Of a DNA stretch of 64,000 bases, positions 9,310 through 17,744 are shown piece after piece; the first letter of the stretch is position 1, and each line of letters begins with the position of its first letter. This stretch comes from Zhenhengia yiwuensis (GTDB taxonomy: Bacteria; Bacillota; Clostridia; Lachnospirales; Cellulosilyticaceae), in NCBI RefSeq assembly GCF_014384995.1, contig NZ_JACRSY010000008.1, positions 71,674 through 135,673 of the forward strand. Direction: 5' to 3'. Under the pieces are notes generated by a model that did no database searches, was not told the origin of the DNA, and was given only the letters and a program-made list of their open reading frames with translations. The position numbers were made by a program, and so were the translations under genes.

Positions 9310-10077
9310 ATGAAGACACTCTTACAAGTTGACAACATACAAAAATACTACGGTAATAAAGGCAATGTTACAAAAGCTCTTGACCATATTCACTTTAATG
9401 TGGAAGAAGGTGAATTTGTAGGGATTATGGGCCCTTCCGGAAGCGGTAAGACTACACTCCTTAACTGTATCTCGACTTTAGACAGTGTATCTAGTGGGCA
9501 TATTTATATTGATGGCGATGATATTACCGCTCTAAAGCCTAAAGCCCTTGCAAACTTTAGGAAGGACAAACTCGGTTTTATCTTCCAAGACTTCAACCTA
9601 CTTGATACTTTAACAGGTTTTGAAAACATTGCCCTTGCCCTGACCATCCGTAAAGCTCCCGCTCATCTTATTGAAGAGCAGATTCATACGCTTGCACATA
9701 AATTAGAGATTGAGGATATCCTAAGCAAATACCCTTATGAATTATCTGGTGGACAAAAACAACGTATTGCTTGCGCTCGTGCGATGATTACTAACCCTGC
9801 TCTCATCTTAGCTGACGAGCCAACAGGTGCTCTTGATTCTAAATCTGCACGTCTCTTACTTGAGAGTATTGATTATCTCAATACAAGTCTTGGTGCTACG
9901 ATTATGATGGTAACACATGATGCTTTCACCGCAAGCTATGCAAGCCGTATTCTTTTTATTAAAGATGGCAGGATTTTTAATGAACTTGTCCGAGGTAACG
10001 ATTCTCGCAAAGTATTCTTTAATCGCATTATAGAAGTTGTAACCCTTCTTGGAGGTGACACCAATAATGTACTTTAA
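9310..10077 (+). CDS. BceA-like ABC transporter ATP-binding protein
   Basis: Cytoplasmic ATPase of 255 residues that powers the adjacent FtsX-type permease. Walker A is GPSGSGKTT near residue 41, the signature ELSGGQKQR near 144, Walker B ALILADEPTGALD near 163 and the switch histidine is in MVTHD. The 4-5 residue signature spacing and the DEPTGALDS stretch place it in the LolD/MacB/BceA group. In Bce systems the transporter removes cell-wall antibiotics such as bacitracin or lantibiotics from lipid intermediates and also gives the kinase its signal. AGGAGG lies three to four bases before the ATG. The 3' end overlaps the permease gene by 11 bases, indicating coupled translation. Confidence 0.93.
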   Translation: MKTLLQVDNIQKYYGNKGNVTKALDHIHFNVEEGEFVGIMGPSGSGKTTLLNCISTLDSVSSGHIYIDGDDITALKPKALANFRKDKLGFIFQDFNLLDTLTGFENIALALTIRKAPAHLIEEQIHTLAHKLEIEDILSKYPYELSGGQKQRIACARAMITNPALILADEPTGALDSKSARLLLESIDYLNTSLGATIMMVTHDAFTASYASRILFIKDGRIFNELVRGNDSRKVFFNRIIEVVTLLGGDTNNVL

Positions 10078-12070
10078 ACTGTCTCTTAGAAACGTCAAAC
10101 GTAGTATCAAGGACTACCTCATTTACTTTCTTACCTTAACTTTTGGGGTATGTCTCTTCTATATTTTTAATGCGTTAGAAGCTCAACAAGTCATGCTTGA
10201 AATGACCGCTTCTCAGATGGAAATTATTCAAATGCTCTCAGATGTCATGAGTGTTGTATCTGTTTTTGTTTCCGTCATCCTATGCTTTCTCGTAATTTAC
10301 GCCAATAACTTTCTCATTAAAAGGCGTAAGAAAGAACTTGGTATTTACCTTACACTGGGTATGCAGAAAAAGACAGTTTCTAAGCTTCTTCTTATTGAAG
10401 CCCTTATTATTGATTTTTTTGCACTTGTATGTGGACTTGTAGTAGGAACTTTCCTCTCTCAAGCCCTCTCTATTCTTACAGCACAGCTCTTCGAAGTGAA
10501 TCTAAAAGCTTTTACTTTTATTTTCTCTTCCGATGCTGCACTCAAAACTATGTTTTACTTTGTCATAATTTTTATTTTTGTAGTATGCTTTAATACCTAT
10601 ACTATTACAAAATATGAACTGATTGATTTGCTCCATGCAGATAGAAAAAATGAAACCTTAAAAGCACCTAAGTTCGCTATTTCACTTCTTTTATTCTTAC
10701 TGTCTATGAGTTCATTACTAGTAGCTTATTATCTTGCTTTTAAAAACGGACTTACGAACTTTAATATTGAATTTTTGATTGCCATTTTCCTTGGTGTTAT
10801 GGGTACTTATTTATTCTATGTTTCAATCTCCAACCTTCTTATTAAACTTATAGGAAATTGTAAAGGTCTTTATTATAAAAATTTAAATCTTTTTATCCTT
10901 AAGCAAGTGAGTAGTAAACTTAATTCTCATCATATTTCTATGACACTTATTTGTTTGATGCTCTTCTTAACTTTAGGTATTTTATCTACAGGTCTCAGCT
11001 TAAGCAAAAGTTTTACAAAGGATTTAGAACGTCTGACACCTTTTGATGCAACCTTCTCTAGGCTAGACACTACAGACGCCCCCCCATTAAGCACTTCATT
11101 AAAAGCATCAGGCTTCCCTCTTGATGAACTTACTGAAAGCTATATGGATTTTAACCTTTACGAATCACCATTCCACTATAGTGACTTTTTCACTGAAGAT
11201 ATTATGCTTCGTTATGGTGAGAACTTTTATAACTTTAGAGAAGATACTGCCATTCATGCCATTAAACTCTCCGACTTTAACCAGCTTCGCATGTTTTGCA
11301 ATGAAGTGCCACTCTCACTTCAAGCTCATGAATATGTCGTTACTTCTAGTGATATGAACCTTTGGCCTAGTATCCAATCCATTTTAAAGACTCAGCCTAC
11401 ACTCACTAGGCGTACTATAGAGCTTGTACCTAAGTTTGATACACCTATTGACCTAAGTTATGAGACGAATTTCTTCTCTAGCAATATGCTTACACTTATT
11501 CTACCTGACCACCTCTTAGAGCATGCACCTATTTCTAGGCAGCATCTCAACCTCAACTATAAAGGCGATAAGACTACTACAGAAATAGCGTTTAAAGAAA
11601 GTTTTGATGTACTATTTAAGACCTCTGACGAATTCTTTATTCCGCCTATAACGAAAATAGAATCCTATGAGTCTTCCTTTGGACTTTCGACTATCGTCAC
11701 TTACATTGGTATCTATCTAGGATTTGTCTTCTTAATCGCAAGTGCTGCTATTTTGGCACTTCAGCAACTTTCTGAAGCAACTGACCATACAAAGCGCTAT
11801 GAACTCCTTAGAAAGATTGGGGTAAGCAAATCAGAACTTAACCGTTCTTTATTCACCCAAATTGCCATTTACTTCTTTGCCCCTTTAAGCCTTGCACTTA
11901 TACATGCAAGTGTAGGCATCGCTATAGCCAATGATGTGGTGAAACACTTCGGTCAAAGTAATATTGCAGTAAGCACACTTTATACCTGTTTATTTCTTCT
12001 CCTGGTATATGGTACGTATTTCCTCGCTACTTACTTTGGTAGCAAACATGTTATCACACAAAAAAAATAG
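10067..12070 (+). CDS. BceB-like FtsX-family ABC permease
   Basis: Membrane permease of 667 residues. It opens MYFKLSLRNVKRSIKDYLIYF, typical of Bce-type permeases. Four helices lie in the first 240 residues, more after that, then a large outside domain of about 200 residues (roughly 320-525) before the last helices. That domain is the expected antibiotic or lipid-II recognition part and is the most divergent region of these families. The ATG at 10067 follows GGAGGTG by nine bases and lies inside the end of the ATPase gene; an upstream TTG at 10049 is unsupported. The gene ends in a terminator shared with the converging regulator. Substrate cannot be told from sequence. Confidence 0.93.
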   Translation: MYFKLSLRNVKRSIKDYLIYFLTLTFGVCLFYIFNALEAQQVMLEMTASQMEIIQMLSDVMSVVSVFVSVILCFLVIYANNFLIKRRKKELGIYLTLGMQKKTVSKLLLIEALIIDFFALVCGLVVGTFLSQALSILTAQLFEVNLKAFTFIFSSDAALKTMFYFVIIFIFVVCFNTYTITKYELIDLLHADRKNETLKAPKFAISLLLFLLSMSSLLVAYYLAFKNGLTNFNIEFLIAIFLGVMGTYLFYVSISNLLIKLIGNCKGLYYKNLNLFILKQVSSKLNSHHISMTLICLMLFLTLGILSTGLSLSKSFTKDLERLTPFDATFSRLDTTDAPPLSTSLKASGFPLDELTESYMDFNLYESPFHYSDFFTEDIMLRYGENFYNFREDTAIHAIKLSDFNQLRMFCNEVPLSLQAHEYVVTSSDMNLWPSIQSILKTQPTLTRRTIELVPKFDTPIDLSYETNFFSSNMLTLILPDHLLEHAPISRQHLNLNYKGDKTTTEIAFKESFDVLFKTSDEFFIPPITKIESYESSFGLSTIVTYIGIYLGFVFLIASAAILALQQLSEATDHTKRYELLRKIGVSKSELNRSLFTQIAIYFFAPLSLALIHASVGIAIANDVVKHFGQSNIAVSTLYTCLFLLLVYGTYFLATYFGSKHVITQKK

Positions 12071-12090
12071 GAAGCTTCGGCTTCCTATTT
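12065..12090. terminator. bidirectional terminator between permease and response regulator
   Basis: Perfect 11-base stem AAATAGGAAGC / GCTTCCTATTT closed by a TTCG tetraloop, with A- and T-rich flanks. It overlaps the permease stop and ends one base before the regulator stop, serving both converging genes. Confidence 0.9.
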
Positions 12091-12091
12091 C

Positions 12092-12757
12092 TTATTGCAT
12101 TAGATACCCCTGTCCACGTTTTGTCTGAATCACATCTTCAACACCTATACTTTCAAACTTCTTACGTAACCTATTAATATTGACCGTCAATGTATTATCA
12201 TCCACAAACCACTCACTATCCCATAAATACTTCATCAGTTCTTCTCTCGTTACAATATTGCCTTTTTCTTTACTTAAGCAACTTAAAATCTTCCTTTCAT
12301 TTTTCGTAAGTTCTACCTCTTCATCTCCTTTTAAAATAACCCCTTTTAAAAAGTTAATCTGGAAGTTTCTAAAGGCCATAACCTCTTGGTAAGCTGCATA
12401 AGTTCTCTTAATAAGAGCTGCAACACGCGCTAGAAGAATTTGTGTATTGTATGGCTTAGTCACAAAGTCATCTGCCCCTAAGTTCATACTCATCAGCTCG
12501 TCCATCTCACTATCTCTACTTGTCACTATAATAATCGGCGTTGTAAGATCTTTACGTATTTCTCTGCATATATAATATCCATCATAAAGTGGCAAATTAA
12601 TATCTAATAAAATAAGATGTGCCTGAGCTTTCTTTATCTCCTCTATTACATTTTCAAAAGCAGTTACAACAAGAGGCTCATAACCATATCTCTTAAGTAA
12701 TTCACTAAGCTCCATGCGAATTTTTTCATTATCTTCTATGATTAATATTTTATACAT
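12092..12757 (-). CDS. BceR-like OmpR-family response regulator
   Basis: DNA-binding regulator of 221 residues. The receiver domain carries the acidic pocket IIEDNE, phosphorylated Asp52 in LLDINLP and the conserved lysine in FVTKPYN. The C-terminal winged helix has LTKNERKILSCL, VDDNTLTVNINRLRKK and TKRGQGYLMQ, which are typical of BceR/VanR-type regulators. AAGGTG lies seven bases before the ATG at 12757, preferred to 12766, which lies one base after it. It is the only regulator near the BceS-like kinase and is the likely protein binding the palindrome at 8.37 kb. Separation from its kinase by the whole transporter operon and inversion are unusual for Bce modules, which normally have the regulator and kinase adjacent. 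Confidence 0.93.
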   Translation of the reverse strand: MYKILIIEDNEKIRMELSELLKRYGYEPLVVTAFENVIEEIKKAQAHLILLDINLPLYDGYYICREIRKDLTTPIIIVTSRDSEMDELMSMNLGADDFVTKPYNTQILLARVAALIKRTYAAYQEVMAFRNFQINFLKGVILKGDEEVELTKNERKILSCLSKEKGNIVTREELMKYLWDSEWFVDDNTLTVNINRLRKKFESIGVEDVIQTKRGQGYLMQ

Positions 12758-12931
12758 TTCATTCACCTTATTTTTATTCTTTTCCTTGAGTATTAGTGTA
12801 TCACAAATCTTACTTTCTTAGTATGTATAGAGCCTGTTCCAACAGACTCTTTTAAATTTAACTATTTAAAGTGATTAAATAATTATATAAATTTTTCTAA
12901 GTCATGCTTATTTAAGTGAATGCTTCGACAT

Positions 12932-13486
12932 TTATAACTTAATATTCATAGCTGCCTTTACTTCGTCCATTGTAACATCCCCTATGCGATTAGCTTTATG
13001 ACTACCATTTATAATAAGCTCTTTCACCTCATCTAAATGTTTTTCATAATAAGCACGTTTTTCTCTTATTGGGTCTAGGAGTGTATTGATACAACCCGCT
13101 AATCGCTTTTTACAAGCTACGCAGCCAATATTAGCCCCCTTGCATCTATCACAAATATCTTCATACTCGTCATTATTAAGGGCTTTATGATACTGACTTA
13201 CCGTGCAAATATCTGGATGACCTTTATCACTCACTCTAATTCGAGCTGGGTCTGTAACGGCTGCTTGTACTTTTTGCACTACCTCTCTTTCTGTATCTGA
13301 GAGATATAGGGCATTACCGAGGCTCTTACCCATTTTGCTATTACCATCTAACCCAACTAATCTTGGTGTTGGACTTAGTAAGGTATCTGGCTCCTTCAAA
13401 ACCTCTTGCCCTTTACCATAAAGTTCGTTAAAGCGTCTTACGATTTTTCTCGTCTGCTCCATATGAGGGAGCTGATCTTCATTCTT
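12932..13486 (-). pseudogene. trpS: truncated tryptophanyl-tRNA synthetase
   Basis: The C-terminal half of TrpS. Homology begins with NEDQLPHMEQTRKI, normally about residue 140-150 of TrpS. The KMSKS loop is present as SKMGKSLGN, followed by the anticodon-binding region. The Rossmann part with the HIGH motif is absent. Upstream lies an AAAGGAG site and an ATG near 13495, but that ATG reads in a different frame from the TrpS part, so an internal deletion seems to have joined the gene start to its middle. The product starting at Met (13462) would have 176 residues and could not activate tryptophan. A Trp-specific T-box remnant lies just upstream, confirming identity. A functional trpS must exist elsewhere. 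Confidence 0.88.
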
Positions 13487-13521
13487 TTTTGATGCATTTC
13501 CTTCAACTCCTTTTTTCTTAA

Positions 13522-13720
13522 TAAAACAAAAAACTCCTACTCCAAAATAGGAGTAGAAGTCTACTTAGCCACCTAAAAAGTTCTTATCACATACTGACAT
13601 ATGCTCTCATCATAACGGTTAGAGTTTCCGTCATCGCCTACTCTTCTCATTTCGGGATGCCCTCGTAAGTCCATTCACTCAAATATAAAATATTGCATCG
13701 CACCAACCTGCAACTCTCTG
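13522..13720 (-). promoter_or_regulatory. 5'-truncated Trp T-box leader
   Basis: Reading leftward: CAGAGAG and GGTTGGTG (13700-13720) match the distal part of T-box stem I. GAATGGACTT places a TGG specifier codon (Trp) at 13671-13673. TAGGTGGC (about 13568-13575) is the T-box bulge, whose TGGC would pair with GCCA of tRNA-Trp (discriminator G). It ends in a terminator stem CTACTCC / GGAGTAG at 13537-13556 with TTTTTTG. The 5' strand of stem I is missing: the anti-sigma gene ends four bases upstream of the first conserved block. Tandem damage here and in trpS suggests the locus is dead. Confidence 0.75.
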
Positions 13721-13724
13721 AAAA

Positions 13725-14663
13725 TTAATTATTAATTTGTATAGAGATGGATTTATTACTAAATTCATAGTCCACGGTTACATTTTCTACTGTTTCAGCA
13801 TTATTATATGTCAGCATACTATTAAATGATAACCTATCATTTGTTATCCATTCAACACTGTTAATACTGCAATAATTTTCATTGTCTATACGCATAGGTA
13901 CATTTACTCCTTTCTGAGCGCCATATACACCCCTTGCTGTCCCCACTAATTCTGGGCTTATCTTACCATTTATTATATCTATAATGACTATAAATTCACT
14001 TTTATTAGAGGCCATTTTCACTGCTAATAGCGAATGATCCGGTGATGGTATGATATCTGTTATATACATAAAGGGTTCTGGAAATGCAATATATTGTTCA
14101 AGTACATTATCTTTTATTCTCCAAAGTACATTATGGCTTCCATAATCAGAGTAATTGTTAAATAACATAAAAATAAGACTTCCATCTGATAATTTATAAA
14201 TATTTTCGCTTTGATAACTTTGCGATAAAATATCCACTGCAAACATGGCTGCTTGTGCTATTTTTTCTTGTTCACTCTTTATAAAAGGTGTTATTTTCTT
14301 AATAGCCTTTTCCCTTAATACTTCATCATTAAAACATTCTACAAGCCGATTAATTGCAATATACACATATTCTTCTTTATGACTTTTTAATGCATCAAAA
14401 AATTTATCAGCATCATATTCTATTCCCGGTGTTAATTCCATATTTTCAGGTGATAAATAACGTATATAAAGTTCTGTACTTTGATTTTTTAAATATTCTA
14501 CAGCGTATACAGTACTCGATAATGAAATAAAAATACAAATACAAGCGACTAATCCTATCCACTTTTTTAAATTATTTTTTTGTGTTTTTTCTATGTATGC
14601 TACACTTTCTATTAAATCATCATCAATCATCCCTATTTCTTTATAAAGCCATTTTTTATTCAT
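13725..14663 (-). CDS. membrane-anchored anti-sigma-like protein
   Basis: A 312-residue protein with about 34 cytoplasmic residues, one transmembrane helix (WIGLVACICIFISLSS, near 36-55) and a large outside domain. The outside part begins with a helical stretch containing LVECFNDEVLREKAIKKITPFI and KIAQAAMFAVDIL, which looks HEAT-like. A beta-rich part follows with SDGSLIFMLF, IPSPDHSLLAVKM and VEWITNDRLSFN, which looks propeller-like. Its start overlaps the sigma gene by four bases (ATGA), the normal layout of ECF sigma/anti-sigma pairs. I infer it holds the sigma factor at the membrane and releases it on an envelope signal. No named family was recognised. It abuts the broken T-box downstream. 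Confidence 0.7.
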   Translation of the reverse strand: MNKKWLYKEIGMIDDDLIESVAYIEKTQKNNLKKWIGLVACICIFISLSSTVYAVEYLKNQSTELYIRYLSPENMELTPGIEYDADKFFDALKSHKEEYVYIAINRLVECFNDEVLREKAIKKITPFIKSEQEKIAQAAMFAVDILSQSYQSENIYKLSDGSLIFMLFNNYSDYGSHNVLWRIKDNVLEQYIAFPEPFMYITDIIPSPDHSLLAVKMASNKSEFIVIIDIINGKISPELVGTARGVYGAQKGVNVPMRIDNENYCSINSVEWITNDRLSFNSMLTYNNAETVENVTVDYEFSNKSISIQINN

Positions 14664-15217
14664 ATTTCAAACCCTTCCTTCTCAAGATATTTTTTAAGTT
14701 TACTCCTTGTTCTATGTAACATAGACTTTACCTTACTACTGCTCATATTAAAATTTGTAGAAATCTTTTTGATTGAATCCGAATACCAGTATCTCCTAAT
14801 AAATACACTTCTAGCTTCTCTATCAATCGTATATAAAAATTTACTAATTGATTTTGCTAACTCACCATGCTCATACTGATTCTCTACTGTATCTGGTGAA
14901 GATAAACATTCTTCTAATTCTGATAAAATAACATCAAATTCATTATTACGCTTTTTCGCCTTATTATAACTATACTTATCAAGTGCAATATTACGTATTA
15001 CCCTCCCTAAAAAAACAGATAATTTATTAGGCCAATTGGGGGGGATTATATTCCAGGCAGCCATATAAGTATCATTTTCACATTCTTCTATATCTGCATA
15101 ATTAGACAATATATTTGATGCAATAGCCCTGCAATAATGTCCATATTTACTCTTTGTTTCAATAATAGCCATTTGAGATCGTTGCCAATATAAAGTAATT
15201 ATCTCCTTATCATCCAT
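14660..15217 (-). CDS. ECF-type RNA polymerase sigma factor
   Basis: Sigma-70 family regulator of 185 residues. Region 2 spans about residues 20-85, with NYADIEECENDTYMAAWN and FLGRVIRNIALDKY. Region 4 spans about 125-180, with IDREARSVFIRRYWY and the helix-turn-helix IKKISTNFNMSSSKVKSML. It directs RNA polymerase to a small set of promoters, normally including its own. AGGAG lies eight bases before the ATG. The overlap with the downstream membrane protein indicates one operon. This clostridial ECF type commonly controls envelope or antimicrobial responses; the target genes here are not visible. Confidence 0.88.
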   Translation of the reverse strand: MDDKEIITLYWQRSQMAIIETKSKYGHYCRAIASNILSNYADIEECENDTYMAAWNIIPPNWPNKLSVFLGRVIRNIALDKYSYNKAKKRNNEFDVILSELEECLSSPDTVENQYEHGELAKSISKFLYTIDREARSVFIRRYWYSDSIKKISTNFNMSSSKVKSMLHRTRSKLKKYLEKEGFEI

Positions 15218-15323
15218 ACATTTATCTCCTCTTATTCATTCTAATGAGTGTTTCTAAATATCTTTACCTATATAGTAGAGAATGAATTAGATGCGTTGCA
15301 CATTATTTTATTATTTTATCATC

Positions 15324-15352
15324 AAAAAAAGTCCCACTTCACGTAGGACTTC
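15324..15352 (-). terminator. intrinsic terminator after yjdM-like gene
   Basis: Leftward reading gives AAGTCCTAC-gtgaa-GTGGGACTT followed by TTTTTTG. It sits just past the stop of the YjdM-like gene and before the sigma operon. Confidence 0.8.
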
Positions 15353-15366
15353 TCTCATCACATTTA

Positions 15367-15714
15367 TTATGCTTTTTTAACGAACTCTGATTTTAATTTC
15401 ATAGCACCAAATCCATCAATTTTACAATCAATGTCATGGCCATCTGCTGCATCATAAATTAAACGGATACCTTTTACTTTTGTTCCAATTTTAATAGAAG
15501 ATGAGCTACCTTTAACTTTAAGGTCTTTGATTACTGTTACAGTATCTCCATCTGCTAAAACGTTACCGTTTGAATCTTTGATTACTTGCACGTCCTCACT
15601 AGCTTCTTCACTTCCTGGTGTCCACTCATGTGCACATTCTGGACAAACTAAAAGACTACCATCTTCATAAGTATATTCTGAATTACATTTTGGGCAATTT
15701 GGTAAATGTTCCAT
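15367..15714 (-). CDS. yjdM: YjdM/PhnA-family zinc-ribbon protein
   Basis: Small cytoplasmic protein of 115 residues. The N-terminal zinc ribbon is CPKCNSEYTY...CPECAHEW (four cysteines near residues 7-30). The YjdM beta domain follows with VKDSNGNVLADGDTVTVIKDL-type residues, GTKVKGIRL and DCKIDGFGAMKLKSEFVKK at the end, a hallmark of the family. It was historically named PhnA by confusion with phosphonoacetate hydrolase; its function is unknown. Length equals the family norm. It stands alone, with its own terminator. Confidence 0.93.
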   Translation of the reverse strand: MEHLPNCPKCNSEYTYEDGSLLVCPECAHEWTPGSEEASEDVQVIKDSNGNVLADGDTVTVIKDLKVKGSSSSIKIGTKVKGIRLIYDAADGHDIDCKIDGFGAMKLKSEFVKKA

Positions 15715-15825
15715 GTTTATCTCTCCATTTCTCGTCTCATTCTAGTCTTTCTCAAGCTTCTCTATACTATCATAGTCTTGTCATCTTGACAAATCTAATG
15801 CTTTCCATTTATTTTTTCTTAAATA

Positions 15826-15854
15826 TTGACTCTTATTATTCCTTATATTATGTT
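15826..15854 (+). promoter_or_regulatory. sigma-A-type promoter of the DUF4091 gene
   Basis: TTGACT (15826-15831), 17 bases, TATGTT (15849-15854). Transcription would start near 15860, ahead of an AAAGGAG site at 15894-15900 and an ATG at 15908. The promoter covers the only in-frame upstream start codons of the DUF4091 ORF, which argues against those starts. Confidence 0.55.
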
Positions 15855-17577
15855 AAAGAAGTATATTATCAAAATATTAAACAAACTAATTTCAAAGGAG
15901 AATTTTAATGAGCTTAGCAAAGCACACCTTATACAAGATATACATATTGAAATCAGTGATTTTAAAAGTGAGACAGCTTGTCTAGCAAAGGAACATATTA
16001 AAACTTTTTTTGTTAAAGAAGTAAAAGGCTTTATAGGCCATGCAGGATGGTATGCTCATAATCTGGAAAGCATTATGCCTACAGGACCTAAAGAATCTTT
16101 TCCAGATGTACTTATGGAAAAAACTGCATTTTCTTTAGAAGCACACACTTCTGCATCCATTTGGATAGAGTTTAATGTACCTGATCATGCCAAGGCTGGC
16201 ATATATAAAGGTACGATTAGCTTCTTGTCTACATTAGATGATGAAAAACTTGTTTTTGATTATGAATTAGAAGTTTTAGATGCAATGCTTCCTAGTGCTA
16301 GAAACTATAGATTCGATGTAGAATACTGGCATCATCCTTATAGCAGTGCAGAATATTATAATGTAATCCCATTCTCATCAGAGCACCTAGACTTATTAAA
16401 ATCTCATTTATCTCTGTATAAAGAATTAGGCGGACATGCTATTACAGCTACTATTGTAGAGGAGGCTTGGGGCGGTCAAACCTATAGCAAAAATCCAGTT
16501 CATTACCCATCTATGATTAAATGGATTAAAACATTAGAGGGGAAATGGTCATTTGATTATACCCATTTTGATAAGTGGGTTCAATTAGGAAAAGATTTAA
16601 ATATAGCCGATGTGGTCATTTGTTATAGTATGCTTCCTTGGAATAATAAAATTACTTACTATGATGAGCTCACTATGAAACAGCACACTATGACTGTTAG
16701 TATTGATCATTTACAAGAATACCGCTCTGTATGGATTCCTTTTTTAGAAGCCTTTATTGAGCACTTAGATGAGAAAAACTGGTTTCACACTATTTATATG
16801 GGCTATGACGAAAGACACAATATGGGCGCTGTTTTCGATATTGTAGATGAGATTCAAAATAAAGATGGAAAAACTTTAAACAAGTCCGCTGCCTTTAATG
16901 ACTTTGAAGGTAATCAACAAATCTTTAATCGTTTAGATAGTGCAAGTGTAGGCCTTGAAGAAATCCGCCAATCTGTAGAAAGCTTTAAAGCGCAAGTAGA
17001 AAAGAGAAAACGAGAAGGTAAAAAGACTACTATGTATACAGCAACAGAGCATTTCCCTAATAGTTTTATTAAATCTATGCCTGTGGAAAGTTACTGGACC
17101 ATTATGTATGCAGGCTCCCTAGGGGCAACAGGTTATCTTCGCTGGGCATTTGATGCCTGGGTAGAAGACCCATTAGAAGATGCTACACATTCAGCTTTTC
17201 AAGCTGGGGACTGTTTTTTAGTTTATCCTTCTCCTAAAGAAAAGAAAGTTAAACATTCTCTTAGGTCTATAAGGCTTACTAAATTAGATGAAGGTGTTAG
17301 AGATTTAAATAAACTTTATCTTATCAAAGAAACAAATGCCTATTTTAAACATAAGGTAGAAACTCTATTAGAGAAAGTAAAAAGTCAGTACCCCTATGAA
17401 GAAGTAGAAACACCTACTTCCTGGGCTATAGCTGGTAGACCAGCAAAATGGGCGACGTCTGATACTCAATATCTTATGGTGCAAGATATGAATGCCCTAA
17501 AGGCTCAAATAAAAGATATAACCCAAGATTATATTCATTACCTAAAAATAAACAACGCCAATACAGAGAAATTTTAA
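15850..17577 (+). CDS. DUF4091/GH123-like glycoside hydrolase, damaged 5' end
   Basis: Large protein resembling DUF4091 proteins, relatives of GH123 beta-N-acetylgalactosaminidases. Supporting parts: SIWIEFNVPDHAKAGIYKGTI (end of a beta-sandwich domain), a TIM-barrel region, YMGYDERHNM with an Asp-Glu pair near residues 320-321 (GH123 enzymes use adjacent Asp-Glu in substrate-assisted catalysis), and GYLRWAFDAWVEDP with FLVYPSP near the C-terminus. The start is doubtful. The well-placed AAAGGAG and ATG at 15908 lie one frame off and hit a stop after 25 codons. The in-frame ATG at 15850 lies in the -10 box without a ribosome site. The normal N-terminal 60-80 residues also seem missing, so this may be a pseudogene. 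No signal peptide is seen. Confidence 0.7.
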   Translation: MLKKYIIKILNKLISKENFNELSKAHLIQDIHIEISDFKSETACLAKEHIKTFFVKEVKGFIGHAGWYAHNLESIMPTGPKESFPDVLMEKTAFSLEAHTSASIWIEFNVPDHAKAGIYKGTISFLSTLDDEKLVFDYELEVLDAMLPSARNYRFDVEYWHHPYSSAEYYNVIPFSSEHLDLLKSHLSLYKELGGHAITATIVEEAWGGQTYSKNPVHYPSMIKWIKTLEGKWSFDYTHFDKWVQLGKDLNIADVVICYSMLPWNNKITYYDELTMKQHTMTVSIDHLQEYRSVWIPFLEAFIEHLDEKNWFHTIYMGYDERHNMGAVFDIVDEIQNKDGKTLNKSAAFNDFEGNQQIFNRLDSASVGLEEIRQSVESFKAQVEKRKREGKKTTMYTATEHFPNSFIKSMPVESYWTIMYAGSLGATGYLRWAFDAWVEDPLEDATHSAFQAGDCFLVYPSPKEKKVKHSLRSIRLTKLDEGVRDLNKLYLIKETNAYFKHKVETLLEKVKSQYPYEEVETPTSWAIAGRPAKWATSDTQYLMVQDMNALKAQIKDITQDYIHYLKINNANTEKF

Positions 17578-17744
17578 ATATATTTTTGTACATATTTTAA
17601 TTTTTCTTTTCATAATACCTAAACTGACTTTGTAAGGCTTGTTTAATTTCCACTCTATACTTTTATCTAAAATGCTAAAGTTAAATTTTTTTCTTATTTT
17701 TGCGAAGCATTTTGCTTTCTCATTCCTATATATAGGATATAAGG

